Shown piece after piece: positions 1-10,007 of a DNA stretch of 64,000 nucleotides. The DNA comes from Metaphire vulgaris (lineage: Eukaryota; Annelida; Clitellata; Crassiclitellata; Megascolecidae): assembly GCA_018105865.1 (NCBI GenBank), contig CM030832.1, positions 15,542,919 to 15,606,918 on the forward strand, in the 5' to 3' direction. The notes beneath the pieces are model-generated. The model was given only the letters and a program-made list of their open reading frames with translations, was not told the origin of the DNA and searched no databases. The translations under genes were made by a program, and so were the position numbers. The stretch's first letter is position 1. Each line of letters begins with the position of its first letter.

Positions 1-486
1 TAAAGAGTGTGTCCATGGAACCCCAGAGTTCCGTGACACCGATAGAAGGGTTCTCGACAAGGATAGGCTATAAAAACTTAAAAAATCATTATTGATTCAA
101 TCTGGCTTCAACTAATAATGATGAAATATAATTTTATAAAGATAGTGTAGCAATAGGATTTTAGAATTTCGTTTTTGCTGTATTTTTTGGCACCACCTAA
201 AAGTCACACTCCTAGCTGGTGATATAAGTATAGTTGGTACTTAAGCCCAAACTGTAAACTGTATGTGTTTCAAAATTTGGACTAGTGACTATGTTATTAC
301 GTTTGCATCAAACCATTTTTCAGCAAAATTAACTTTAGGCCTATGTATCTGTTATGTGCACATTATTGTTTTGCGAAACAGTCATGTCTTTTCTCGTATT
401 TTTCAATCCATATTACGAGTAGGGTTCCGCTGACAATGCTCTAGAATTCAAAGGGTTCCGTGGCACGAAAAGTTTGGGAACCCCTG
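1..486. mobile_element. Right part of a hAT-like non-autonomous element
   Basis: The right end reads AGTTTGGGAACCCCTG, the inverted form of the CAGNGGTTCCCAAACT terminus seen on the complete element at 10808-11062. The left end lies outside the window or is eroded, so no target-site duplication can be checked. No coding potential was seen. Superfamily by terminus similarity only. Confidence 0.45.
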
Positions 487-755
487 CCCTAGAGACCTAG
501 AAAATTAATAAGTAATTCCAGAGATTTACTATTACTACCGGTATATCATTCTTGAATTGTCCTGTTAATAATTTCCAAATTTCTAATTGCCCCTTAAAAA
601 TTAAAATTGCCTCCCTGTGGGTCATGCGGGGGATGTTGGGAACTACTTGGTTAGATAGTCACAGTGGTTTAATTTTTGTGAAGAATGACTTATAATTCTT
701 TGTTCTGTTCTCATTTTAATTTGTTTTTGAAACTCTGATTAAATGTAAATTTTAG

Positions 756-899
756 AAAGATGATAAGCCACGTGCTGATGCCACTGAGGTTCAACAACGT
801 CACCTGTTGGAAGCAATGCTTTCTGTTGAGCGAACGGTTTCTGACGATGATGTTCGCAAATACCAACTGTTTGGTATGTCTCTGCAACAGGGACTTTAA
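756..899 (+). CDS. Terminal exon of a CDC48/VCP-like AAA+ ATPase (5' part off-window)
   Basis: A 48-codon exon follows an acceptor (AAATTTTAG at 747-755) and runs to TAA at 897-899. The peptide contains RHLLEAMLSVERTVSDDDVR followed by KYQLFGMSLQQGL. This matches the C-terminal helical end of VCP/p97 (an EEAM.[23 protein letters not shown]-type pattern), where the last helices of the D2 AAA domain pack. True VCP is almost invariant in animals. The many substitutions here, and the stop right after QQGL with no acidic VCP tail, suggest a diverged paralogue rather than VCP itself; AFG2/NVL-type relatives are alternatives. The function expected of the family is ATP-driven unfolding or segregation of ubiquitinated or ribosomal substrates. 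All catalytic motifs would lie in upstream exons outside the window. The exon is tail-to-tail with the TMEM9-like gene. Confidence 0.6.
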   Translation, partial: KDDKPRADATEVQQRHLLEAMLSVERTVSDDDVRKYQLFGMSLQQGL

Positions 900-1172
900 T
901 GGAAGATAAGATATTTGATAATTACAGATGTCTAATTGCCATGTAGAGCATTAGCTCATCATTTTGATGTTACTGCAATGACTATTTTGTGTTTTATTTT
1001 ATTATTTGCAACTTATATGAACTCAAAATAGAGATACAAACAATACTGTAACAGCATAACGTAAAACGTGACAGCAATATTTAGCAAGACATATTTATGT
1101 ATTTAACTCAATTCTTAACTGTAAATGAACATTGGCACTTAAATTCAGCTCAAAATGTCTGTAAATAATCAG

Positions 1173-1210
<38 letters not shown>

Positions 1211-1392
1211 ACCTGACTAGTTGATAAATAGTGTGAACAGCTCAAGAGTGTCCAAAAATCATACTGTGTGACACAATTTTTGCGGATCACAATGTGAACA
1301 GTCTCTAAACTTATAAGAAAGATTTCCATAATAATCATCTTTGTGTAAATGTATCTTATGATAGGCATTGAAAAATTTGTCATGATTACATT
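900..1392. other. Intergenic space between two convergent genes, with a (GT)n microsatellite
   Basis: About 490 bases separate the ATPase stop codon from the TMEM9 stop codon. A (GT)n tract of about 17 units occupies 1174-1208. No further coding exon or clear AATAAA was recognised here. Confidence 0.6.
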
Positions 1393-1580
1393 TTAGTTGA
1401 GAATAGTTCTCTTATCGTAGATGTGCTCCCTCTGCTCCTGTACCTGACCCTTCCATTTCTGCTGTTCGCCTTTCACAAGACGCATCTTGTTACTTAATTC
1501 GACAGAGCATTTTTGGAAGAACTTGATAGAGATCTCCTGATCCTTCTTTTTCTTCAGCTTTTTTCCTGATCTTCATTCTC
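1393..1580 (-). CDS. TMEM9: TMEM9-like last exon (cytosolic tail)
   Basis: On the minus strand an acceptor (TTTTATTTAG) precedes GAGAATGAAGATCAG. The open frame ending at TAA 1395-1393 contains LSNKMRLVKGEQQKWKGQVQ then EQREHIYDKRTILN, the signature TMEM9 C-terminus. Read from the acceptor, the acidic start ENEDQEK fits the family's acidic stretch but hits TGA. One extra A in the six-A run near 1564 would join it to the conserved frame. Alternatively the exon starts further in, at a weaker AG. Confidence 0.75.
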
Positions 1581-4500
1581 CTAAATAAAACATGAACTAC
1601 TTTTTAAAACTTTAATATGGACTTATTCTTCTTTAGGTGCTGTGCATTTCTACGTTAGCGACCATGGATTTCCACTTTGTTCTATCTTGACATCCTCTTA
1701 TTAGTTTGATGTTATTCATTATTCCCTCAATTCCTTCTCGGACTACTGAGTTAAATTCACTGTGTGATATCAATCCAGCACTGTATCATGCTCACTGCCA
1801 CAATGCTCTTGCTCAGTGCTTACCATGGGTTGCCAGAGCCCGGGGCAAAAAGAGTGATTGCGCCTCTAACTTGTCCCTTGACGAGCAAAAAACACGTCCT
1901 TGACTCCTCGTACCATAGTATTATCCTATTCTTCCTTGCAATTCCCAGAATCCCAGAAAGTACTTACAATTTTTCTTTGTGAATGACATGTCAGCCTATT
2001 TAATGATTTATTATTACCGATACTTGGTTTTCTATTTTTCGTTTTAAAAATTTGTTGGGTAGTTGTCAGTTAATTCACTGCCAACAAGATGTGAATGTAA
2101 GGGCTTGTTGGTAAATTCACCGTCAACTTAACCCTAAACCTAACCCAAACCCTAAATGTAACCCTATTGGCAGTGAATAAACTATTGGCGGTGAATTAGC
2201 CGACAAGAAGCACATTTTGTGCCCCCAAGAATTTTGTGCCCGGGACAACTGGCCTCCTGGCCCACCCATGCTAAGCCACTGCTTTTGCTGGATCACACAA
2301 AGTAAAAATGAACAGTAGCATCGATAACTAGCTAAATAATTTCATATAGCACCATTTTAGTAATGCACTTGGCATCAGTCAATGGTCACTCAAAGTAGAA
2401 TTATAATCCCATTGTCAGATCCAAAAAGTCAAGCTGATTTTCTGGTTCCAGTTATTTGGGTCTTCATCAAAAGGTCACAAGAGACGTCATCTCACAGGCC
2501 TAAATACGCTCTAAATGTTACTGGAGGTACGATGATGCGGTTTGTTGTCAAGCGGCATGAAACTTGGGTAATGAGAAAAATTGTGTTTGTTTATCACATA
2601 AGATTAAGCATTCTCTGTTGCTAAGTGAAATTATGAAAATGTTGATTACAGATGATCATTAAACTTCACTGCTTGGCTGATGTATCCAGCAGTGGTGGCT
2701 CCAGGATTTGGCAAGTGGGGCGGCGGCGTTTGGGTCGCAACTGCTAAGCATGGGAGGCCAACTATTTGTTGCTAGATATGTAGTACATGTAGTAGGTATA
2801 GGAGTCCCAACTGGGGGACCAGGCATTCAATAAGAGGAGCAATTGGTCCACCATGTGGAGTCACCACTGGTATTCAGTAATATTGAGTATTTCATAAATA
2901 ACACCAACTTCTGGTTCTGTCATTAAATTAAGAATACAAACTCCTACTGTGATGACTTAGTCTACAGAGAAACAAACATCCAACCTTATCTTTTGAATGT
3001 TCACTGCAGGACACTGGAAACTTGTTTATTAGAGGGTCAATACATTGAAGAAAGAACATGTACAAGAACAGGACGGCAATAATGCATATTGCCAACATTA
3101 CACAGACCTAAAAACACAACAAATTCACTATATCTGCTTTATTAACACAAAGATACTTGTCAAAATTAGTTACTTAGTCTTCCATGATCAATATGCAGGG
3201 TGGTCAAATAAATCGAGTACCATCCATATCATTGTAAATGATTTCACAACCTCTGAGTCAAAATGCATAAAATTTGGTGTACCTTTGCAGTTTATTTTCC
3301 AATTTCAAAGTGGTGCAGCACCATCTAGTGTAAACACAGGCCACAGGTGGGACGCATTCAATAAAAATATGAGCTTCTATGTTTGATTGCTAAAATTAGT
3401 AACTGGTGCAAAAGTGAGAAATACCAGTTTGTCATGCAATTTCATGTGGACTTTTGTATGTCTGTGGCTTGTCTGCCTGGCTGCATATTAGTTCCTGAAA
3501 AACTGATATCGGTTGCTGTCTGCGCAGAGCATGGACAATCACTGACGTGCTGCTTCTTCATCCTTCTGGTACTATCGACTTTCTTAAGCAGGCATTCAAA
3601 ATTTGTTCTACCCCATCTTGTTAAGAAATTATGTCATAAATTGTAAACCCAAAAAATTCTCCTGTCGCAAACCCTTTAATAGGAAAAGACACACTTTCGA
3701 TATTTTGCCGATCTCATAAAAAATTATTTAACAAAAAACAGACTGTAAGATAGAACAAAGACGTCACTTGGATGCTATCAAAGCAGAAGGCAGTAAGAAA
3801 AAACTGTGTAGACACTGTATTAAAAACTTCAGTTACTAAACTTAGCAATCAAACAGTAGCTCATATTTTGCATCTTACACTGGCCTGTGTTTTTGCTAGG
3901 TGGTACCGCTGCACTTTGGATTTTGAAATAAAAACTTAAATACAGTGCAGCTGCATTTATGATATAATGTTGCAGATGTATGCCAAATTTCATGCATTTT
4001 GACCTATGTGTTGTGAAAATATTTGCAATCAAACAGGGTGGTACCATTTTATATTGTGTCACCCTACAGATGTGCATTTTGAGCATTTGAGGTTGAAAGA
4101 CTCCAGTCATTGATCAATCAAATCTCCAGATTAAAAATTTTTTGAATATACAGTGTAGAAGCCTAGATTAGAATATTTGACCAATCAGGCCACTTATCAA
4201 TTGTAGACCACATAAAAATGTATCATTGGCATAGCTCCACCTCCACCATAATGCTAACACTGAATGAATTCAGTTTCAACTCAATTCATGAAAAATGAAG
4301 ATGCATAAGTTAATTCATAAAATTATTTTTAATCCACCATTTAAGAACTGTGATCTAATTATCTTGAGACCACCAAGTTTTGATACAAACAGTAATGCAA
4401 ATCGTATTCAAATGAAACTTGTAACTTTTCTCACGATTTCTAATAAGTGGTAGAATGAATGATTTTACAGCTATGGAATTTTATGCTGACAATCACTCTT

Positions 4501-7500
4501 GCACAAGAGCTATAGGCGTTACACTGATTACCGGTACAGGATTGATGCATACAGCTGCTATCAGGCTAGAAATTTCAAAATCTAAAGAAGTTCCTGAAGC
4601 ATTACAAGAAAATATGGTTAATAAAATGACAAGTGTGTACTGTGACACTGACAACAGTAAAAAATTTTCAGGGCAAGACCAAAAGCACAATAATTGCTAA
4701 ACTAACAGCACAACAAGACCTAAAATAAATGTTAATTCACCAATGCTTCTAATTTGTGGACCTGCGGTTTTCATCGTTGGTGAAGAACATTCCTGTTAAA
4801 AAGCGTGGCTATCATGATTAAACGTCAACAATTTCACTATTTACAAATAATCAAAAAATAGGAAATTTCATAGAATACTACTTTTTACAATGGAAAAAAG
4901 CATGGCAAAAGGTCATCACCACCACATTTTGACACTCAATGAGCAAAACAGGGAAAAATGGTCATCACCGCAAAAATAATAACCTTGTTATTGGGACCTG
5001 TCATTGATCTTGGGGATCAAAGTTTTTGACATAATTATAGGGGTAACTCAAAGTTGACAGCTGTTGACAAGGGGAGAGGGGGTCAAAATTGCCCAAAAAT
5101 TGTTGACATAATTAATGGACAGCCCTTAATGCCCACTGCATTGATAAGGATACCGAACAATTTCAAACAAAACTGGAATCAGACACTATACTAACATCAG
5201 TTTTTGAACCTACAGTACAATTACAATCAAACATCATTCACAAAATGCTTGCCATGATTGTTGTTGTGTTCCTACGCTCCCACTGACAATCGCAATGCTC
5301 ACAAAAATGATATTCACTCTCCTGTACTTCTTTATCGACTACATTTTCACATTTGCTAGAAAAATAATTATTTTAACATTTCACATAAAGCATTGAAATG
5401 CAAATAACCATTCTAAACAAAACCTCAATTAAATATATCAACAAATACACTCTTATCTTCATTTCTTACTTAAATAATAATTTCATTCATACGAGCAATT
5501 ATTTAATTCGATTCAAGTCATTTAATATTTGATTAATTGATATAACAACAACATATCTTGAATCTACATATAGAAAACATATATCTGGAGATTTCAATGG
5601 ATCTCACATCATTTTCATCATATCCCTTATGTGAAAAATTTCTGAGACACAGATATTCAAAAGCTCATAAGAAAAATTTAAAAAGAACTATGGCATGCTT
5701 ATCCTTAGAGGATAGCATAGCATGGCATGCCAATCTCAATTGGTGTTAGCAAAGATGTTGCATTATTCACTAAAGTTGAGTGCATGGTCACTGGTCAGTT
5801 CTATGAAATTATCTTCTTTGGAAATGAAACTATTGAAAAGTCATCACATATACAGCACAATGTTAGCTTGTAGTTAATCACAACATCAAACAACTAGTGC
5901 TTATTGAGGCCAATTCATTTTGAGCCCAGTCTGTCATCCTGACATGAAGTAGCACTAAATAGATGCTTAATGCTTCGAAAATTCTCTAAATTTATATATC
6001 AATGATGCTATAAAGACCAGTTTTATGGATTTCAACAAGCATCCATCAGTCTTAAGGTTCACTGAAATACTCTGTTACCGGTAAGTCTGTTCAGCTTAGG
6101 GGCTGTCCATTAATTATGTCAACAATTTTTGACCCCCTCCCCCTTGTCAACAACTGTCAACTTTCAGTTACCCCTATAATTATGCCAAAAACTGTTGACC
6201 CCCCTCCCAAGATCAATGACAGGTCCCAATAACATGGTTATTATTTTTGCAGTAATGACCATTTTTCCCTTTTTTTCTCGAGTGACAAAATGTGGTAGTG
6301 ATGACCTTTTTGCCATGTTTTTTTTCATTGTAATAATTAGTATTCAATGAAATTTCCTATTTTTTGATTATGTGTAAAAAGTGAAATTGTTGACGTCAAC
6401 TTTTCTTGACACCTCCCCTGTCAACAACTGTCAAACTTTTTCAACCCCCCCTAAATTGTTGATGTAATTAATGGACAGCCCCCTATACATCACACAACAC
6501 TTGACAAGCAATGAACATTCAGAACTGTAGCTAGGTGTGGCGGGTGGCAAGCTGCCCGGGCGCCACCTTGGGGGGGGGGGGCCAGAATACATGCCTTGAT
6601 TTTATTCATGGTCGGAGTTTTACAGTTAAGAAGTTAAAAACGCTCCCCGAAGGCATTGCCAGTACGCATGATAAGCAAAAAGAATCTCATGGAAGGTCAG
6701 AAAAGAAAAAGGAGTGATCACCTGCTTTTCAGTTTCCAAACTATATTGGGATGGGGAGGGGTCGGAAATTGATGTCCCGAGCGCCAAATACTCTCGCTAC
6801 GGCTCTGTGAACATTCAGCAGAATTCCTATTTTTCTGCAGCATTCAAAGGAAAGTATTAAACAAATATTTACCAGTTTGAAGGTTCATTGAATGATTTTA
6901 TAAAAACTGTGCGACTCGTCGTCCCATTTTCAAGTGTCGCAGCTGGGCAAACACATTTACATCGAACATCATCGTATTGACCCTGGAAATTACATTGTAC
7001 ACTCCTAAAAGCACTTAAAACTAATGACCAAATGGATACAGATAGTTTAGCACAGGGGTGGCCAGACCTGTAGTAACCAAAAGCCATTTTTGCAAATTTT
7101 CCAAATCTTGAAAGCTGCGTTGACTCACTATGGGTCGCGACCCAACTCGCAATGGAAAATTATTTTATTCATTTATTTTAAGAAATTATTATAATTCTCA
7201 ATTAATTAATGTTTAACGAATTAGAAAAGAAGTAGGATCAAGAATCTTAGCATCACCAACCAATCAGAGTCACCAAATGCTTTGTTTAAATTTTAAAAAT
7301 AAAATTATGCCCAAGTTTTAACATAAAATAAATAAAATCAAGCCAAAAATTATTTTCAGCCCAGGTAGGTCCTGAAAAATTGATAACCATAAAATTTTTT
7401 TGATTTAAAAAATTTTTCAAGAGCCTCAATTTGAACACAGAATAGCCGCATGCGGGTCACGAGCCTCTGTTTGGCCACTGTTGGTTTAGTATAACATAAA

Positions 7501-8268
7501 GTGTCATTCATAAGGGGCTGTCCATTAATTATGCCAACAATTTTTGACCCCCTCCCCTTGTCAACAACTGTCAACTTTTAGTTACCCCACCCTATAATTA
7601 CGTCAAAAACTTTTGACCCCCTCCCACAAGATCAATGACAGGTCTCAATAACAATGTTATTATTTTTTGCAGTGATGACCATTTCCCTTTTTTGCTCATC
7701 GAGTGTCAAAATGTGGTGGTGATTACCTTTCTTGTCATGATTTTTCCATTGTAATAAGTAGTATTCCATGAAATTTCCTATTTTTTGATTATTTGTAAAA
7801 AGTGAAATTGTTGACGTCAACTTCTCTTGACCCTCCCTCCCCCTGTCAACAACTGTCAAACTTTTTCAAACCCCTCCACCCTAAATTGTTGACGTAATTA
7901 ATGGACAGCCCCTAAGTCAATGGCAATAAAGCTTTGAAGAAAACAGCAGCGCCAGATGTTCTGTTTCTAGAAAGACATAGCTGTTTGATAAAGTCAGACA
8001 ATAGTTATACAGTATGCAAAGGTTAATGGCAGCAACGATTAATAAATAATTAGGCACGAGACGTCTCACTTTCCTGTGAAAATTAAATAACTGAAGATCA
8101 TATTATATAGGTAATTATACAAATAAAATTTTTATATGACATATGCAATAGTGATACAGATCATACAGGTCTTATCAAATTGAAACTCTAGAAGTCACCG
8201 ACCGCTACTAAATCAGATGCGGTTATACAGCAAAACATAAACAGCAGATTTCTGCTCTTTATAGTCAT
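1393..8268 (-). CDS. TMEM9: TMEM9/TMEM9B-like lysosomal membrane protein (gene span, four of the expected five or more exons placed)
   Basis: A minus-strand gene assembled from exons at 8268-8209, 6982-6873, 5355-5253 and 1580-1393. TMEM9 proteins are type I membrane proteins of late endosomes and lysosomes, with a Cys-rich luminal domain and a short cytosolic tail; vertebrate members associate with the V-ATPase and CLC transporters. Visible here are a signal peptide, the luminal YDDVRCKCVCP motif, a second Cys cluster (CEHCDCQWERR) and the conserved C-terminal tail with QQKWKGQVQEQR. Splice phases join exons 2 and 3 exactly (TG + C gives Cys). The exon expected to encode the transmembrane helix, between 5253 and 1580, was not identified. 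The introns hold several MITEs. The last exon appears to carry a one-base frameshift in an A run. Whether this is TMEM9 or TMEM9B cannot be decided; invertebrates often have one gene. Confidence 0.75.
1620..1700 (-). mobile_element. Short fragment of a non-LTR retrotransposon ORF end
   Basis: The minus strand reads IRGCQDRTKWKSMVANVE and then a stop, like the Q-DR-W-..-VA endings of RT-encoding non-LTR elements. It lies in the TMEM9 intron just upstream of the last exon. The fragment is too short to classify. Confidence 0.35.
1814..2281. mobile_element. hAT-like MITE, 468 bp, with an internal nested repeat
   Basis: Termini CAGTGCTTACCATGGGT and the inverse of CAGTGGCTTAGCATGGGT. Flanked by 8-bp duplications CTCTTGCT (1806-1813) and CTTTTGCT (2282-2289), 7 of 8 identical. 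The interior near 2046-2215 has its own inverted repeat (AATTCACCGTCAA / TTGGCGGTGAATT) around a degenerate CCTAAA tract, probably a second nested insertion. Confidence 0.75.
2282..2689. other. TMEM9 intron segment without a recognised feature
   Basis: Open frames are present (for example 2382-2624 on the plus strand), but they resemble no family I recognise and have no splice context that fits TMEM9. Confidence 0.5.
2690..2869. mobile_element. hAT-like MITE, 180 bp (CAGTGGTGGCTCCAG family)
   Basis: Termini CAGTGGTGGCTCCAG and GTGGAGTCACCACTG, with target duplications GTATCCAG (2682-2689) and GTATTCAG (2870-2877). It is the same family, in the opposite orientation, as 59670-59855: both share the TTTGGCAA and GGTCCCAAC-type interior. 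Confidence 0.8.
3196..4067. mobile_element. Long palindromic DNA element, about 870 bp
   Basis: The left arm (3196-3400) is matched in reverse complement by 3835-4067: CACAGGCC, GAGCT(T/A)CT, TTTGATTGCTAA and TCAAAATGCAT(A/G)AAATTTGG recur in order on both arms. The outer ends begin CAGGGTGG / TAGGGTGAC. The arrangement is that of a mariner- or foldback-type non-autonomous element. The centre (about 3410-3830) has no recognisable gene. Confidence 0.65.
4068..4798. other. TMEM9 intron segment; unidentified open frame
   Basis: An 81-codon plus-strand frame (4455-4700) and an overlapping minus frame are open. Neither shows TMEM9 or other familiar motifs, and neither has a good splice context. 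Nothing firm is seen. Confidence 0.4.
4799..5125. mobile_element. GGGGCTGTCC-family MITE, copy 1 (reverse orientation, degenerate left end)
   Basis: The right end ATTAATGGACAGCCC matches the family terminus. The left end is eroded, but GATTAAACGTCAACAATTT is still readable. TTA occurs on both sides (4796-4798 and 5126-5128), as a 3-bp target duplication. Confidence 0.7.
5253..5355 (-). CDS. TMEM9: TMEM9-like exon, second Cys cluster
   Basis: Acceptor TTTTTCTAG, then C that completes TG from the previous exon to Cys. The peptide runs KCENVVDKEVQESEYHFCEH and CDCQWERRNTTTIM, matching the CxCLHVVEP...YCxxCxCxYEER...T(T)IK segment of TMEM9. Cysteine spacing is conserved. The exon must end near ATCATG (5255-5253), where the next bases are GCAAGC. 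That implies a GC-AG intron; otherwise the exon runs on to a GTGAAT donor slightly downstream. Confidence 0.8.
5356..6098. other. TMEM9 intron, no recognised feature
   Basis: AT-rich sequence with scattered short open frames and no repeat or gene that I recognise. Confidence 0.5.
6099..6482. mobile_element. GGGGCTGTCC-family MITE, copy 2
   Basis: Ends GGGGCTGTCCATTAATTATG and ATTAATGGACAGCCCC. Flanks are TTA and CTA, an imperfect 3-bp duplication. The interior (CTTTTTGCCATG, GAAATTTCCTATTTTTTGAT) matches copies at 7514, 9474 and 31966. Confidence 0.8.
6520..6807. mobile_element. hAT-like MITE, 288 bp
   Basis: Ends CAGAACTGTAGCTAGG and CTCGCTACGGCTCTG, with a perfect 8-bp duplication TGAACATT at 6512-6519 and 6808-6815. 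It contains a G run (6570-6582) and no plausible gene. Confidence 0.85.
6873..6982 (-). CDS. TMEM9: TMEM9-like exon, luminal Cys motif
   Basis: The peptide GQYDDVRCKCVCPAATLENG continues TTSRTVFIKSFNEPSN. The (Y/F)(D/E)DVRCKC(V/I)CP motif is the TMEM9 family hallmark. Acceptor ATTTCCAG at 6983-6990, or alternatively GCTTTTAG giving a start at 7004 and adding SVQCNFQ. Donor TG|GTAAAT at 6873. Its phase fits the exon at 5355. Confidence 0.8.
7053..7483. mobile_element. hAT-like MITE, 431 bp
   Basis: Ends CAGGGGTGGCCAGACCTG and TTTGGCCACTGTTG. Target duplications GTTTAGCA (7045-7052) and GTTTAGTA (7484-7491), 7 of 8 identical. No coding sequence. Confidence 0.75.
7514..7912. mobile_element. GGGGCTGTCC-family MITE, copy 3 (best preserved)
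   Basis: Ends GGGGCTGTCCATTAATTATG and ACGTAATTAATGGACAGCCCC. Perfect 3-bp duplication TAA at 7511-7513 and 7913-7915, 399 bp. The inverted repeats continue inward with GTCAACAA and CCCCTCC motifs. A 3-bp A/T-rich duplication suggests a PIF/Harbinger-type transposase, but no transposase is present to confirm it. Confidence 0.85.
8209..8268 (-). CDS. TMEM9: TMEM9-like first coding exon (signal peptide), tentative
   Basis: ATG at 8268-8266 with A at -3 opens MTIKSRNLLFMFCCITASDL, a basic start followed by a hydrophobic stretch and a plausible cleavage site. That is what precedes the YDDVRC motif in TMEM9. Ending at TTA with donor GTAGCG is phase 0 and joins GQYDDVRC in frame. Donor GTCGGT six bases later is also phase 0; GTGACT has a better consensus but is out of phase. 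Moderate support only. Confidence 0.45.
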
Positions 8269-8329
8269 GATCTGCCTCTCAACTCAAGAGCTCAGCGAAT
8301 AAACTGAAAAACAGATTGCGTAGAAATTC

Positions 8330-8420
8330 AAAAGAAAGCCACGACCGAGACACGCCCACTTTAAATGCCCCAAACACGTGAAATATATATCTTTGTTGGT
8401 AGGTAAGTTAACGTGTGTCG
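8330..8420. promoter_or_regulatory. Candidate bidirectional promoter upstream of the TMEM9-like start
   Basis: Within about 90 bases are a CACGCCC GC-box-like motif (8353-8359), a CACGTG E-box (8379-8384) and a TATATAT stretch. A strong plus-strand donor, TAG|GTAAGT, lies at 8401-8408. The minus side faces the TMEM9 ATG 60-150 bases away. The plus-strand donor could end a non-coding first exon, possibly of the IAP gene. Inferred from motifs only. Confidence 0.4.
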
Positions 8421-8764
8421 TCTCTGTAGAATTATATTGCTGCTAAAACAAAGTATCATTACTCGTCTCACGACGGTGATTGCTTATTATAAGTTATTAA
8501 TCGTTTAGTGATGTGGAAAAAATAAAAGAATCTACACATGACGACAGGCCAACAATTTCTGTCGTAGTTACCGGGCGCAATGCTGGATCGCCCTTTGACG
8601 GAAATTTTGTGTCCTATTTATAGATAATTCGTCATAGATCTTTGACCCCTTTCTTAATATGCTTTTCTCACAGCTCGGCAACGTGCTTACTTAAGCCCAG
8701 TCTGCCAGGTCGAACTCCGCCATAGCCGGCGGCAAGCCCTGGTTGAGAAAAGAGCCAAACACAT

Positions 8765-8797
8765 CCACACACACACGCGCGCGCGAGCGCGCGCGCA
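8765..8797. repeat. (CA)n/(CG)n alternating purine-pyrimidine tract
   Basis: CACACACACG followed by CG/GC alternation with one interruption. Surroundings are richer in CpG than the rest of the window. Confidence 0.85.
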
Positions 8798-9060
8798 TCG
8801 TCTTTGATACAGTCTCATACAGACGCATCTATAAACAAACACAACATACACCTCCGCAATCATTTCATTAATCAACATCTATTGCCTTCCGTAAATTCGA
8901 TTCTCGTCTATTTCGTACCCTCCTTATATCCGAAACCCGAAATTTTCGGTCTGACCTATGGATTGTCAAGTACGATCTACCACAACATGTTCTAAGGACT
9001 ACGATTTTCACTCTGAAGCAACCGTCGACAAATCCTAATTCATCATTATAATGACCCTGA

Positions 9061-9088
9061 TCGATCGATTGATTGATTGATTGATTGA
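9061..9088. repeat. (GATT)n microsatellite
   Basis: TCGATCGATT followed by repeated GATT units, about five. Confidence 0.85.
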
Positions 9089-9380
9089 CAATAACAAATA
9101 AAAGGAGATGAGCGAATTCATGTAAGCATATAAATGAGCCTCCTGGAGATTGACAGGCTACGATCATAATTAAGTGAAATTGCGAGGATTTGTATATAGC
9201 GTCTTAATATTATTGTTGTAGGAAATACCGCTGTAGCTTCTTAATCTTAGGCGTGTAAAGATAAGCATATATATTAGAACGTATATTAGAGTGCCACCTT
9301 GACAACGGCTAAACCAGGACTGATAAGCAATAGCAAGCAGTGGTAACATTAGCTATAGAGAGTCACTATAATGTTCCTTA

Positions 9381-9426
9381 TTGGACGGTGGGCGTGGTCT
9401 CAATGCTGTCAGTCCTAGACCACGTG
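9381..9426. promoter_or_regulatory. Promoter-like motif cluster (inverted CCAAT, GGGCGTGG, CACGTG)
   Basis: ATTGG at 9380-9384, GGGCGTGG at 9390-9397 and CACGTG at 9421-9426 sit within 50 bases, in a less AT-rich block. It is about 5 kb upstream of the IAP start and could be its promoter or an enhancer. No transcript evidence. Confidence 0.35.
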
Positions 9427-9473
9427 ACAAGGCGCTTTGCCTAAATTTGAAATAGTCACGGTCAGTCAGACAG

Positions 9474-9935
9474 GGGGCTGTCCATTAATTACGTCAACAA
9501 AAAGGGGAGGTTTTTAAAAAATGTGTCAGTTGTTGACAGGGGGAGGGAGGTCTAGGGAAGTTGACGTAAACAATTTCATTTTTTCACAAATGATAAATAT
9601 TGATAGTAATTCACAAATGAGAAATAAGGATAGTATTTCACGGAATACTATTTATTACAATGGAAAAAGCATGACAAGCAAAAAACAAGGTCATCAGTCA
9701 TCACCACCACATTATGACACTTGATGGACAAAAGAAAGAGGAAAATGGTCGTCGACGCACAAATTTAATAATAGCCTTCTAAACTTTTTAGGAAGACCCG
9801 TCACTGATCTTAGTTGGGGGGAGTCAAAATTTTTTGACATAATTATAGGGGTCATTGCATGAAAGTTGACAGTTGTTGACAAGGGGGAGGGGGTCAAAAT
9901 TGCCCAAAATTGTTGACATAATTAATGGACAGCCC
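9474..9935. mobile_element. GGGGCTGTCC-family MITE, copy 4 (reverse orientation)
   Basis: Ends GGGGCTGTCCATTAATTACG and ATAATTAATGGACAGCCC. CAG flanks the left end and also appears at the right boundary, so the duplication is uncertain. The interior is the reverse complement of copies 2, 3 and 5. Confidence 0.8.
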
Positions 9936-10007
9936 AGGGTCATTTCTTCCAGAGTTATTATGGTAATAAATTATAAGCGCCTCTCCTGAAAGTAATGTAA
10001 TTTTGAT

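Noticed and set aside
2900..2990. Minus-strand segment VITVGVCILNLMTEP as the missing TMEM9 transmembrane exon
   Set aside because: A stop lies directly upstream, about ten hydrophobic residues are missing relative to the family, and no acceptor gives the right phase.
4455..4700. 81-codon plus-strand frame as a gene
   Set aside because: No known motif or splice context; it lies within the minus-strand TMEM9 intron.
8687..9167. Minus-strand frames (63 and 99 codons) near the CpG-richer block
   Set aside because: They run through (CA/CG)n and (GATT)n repeats and show no recognisable domain.
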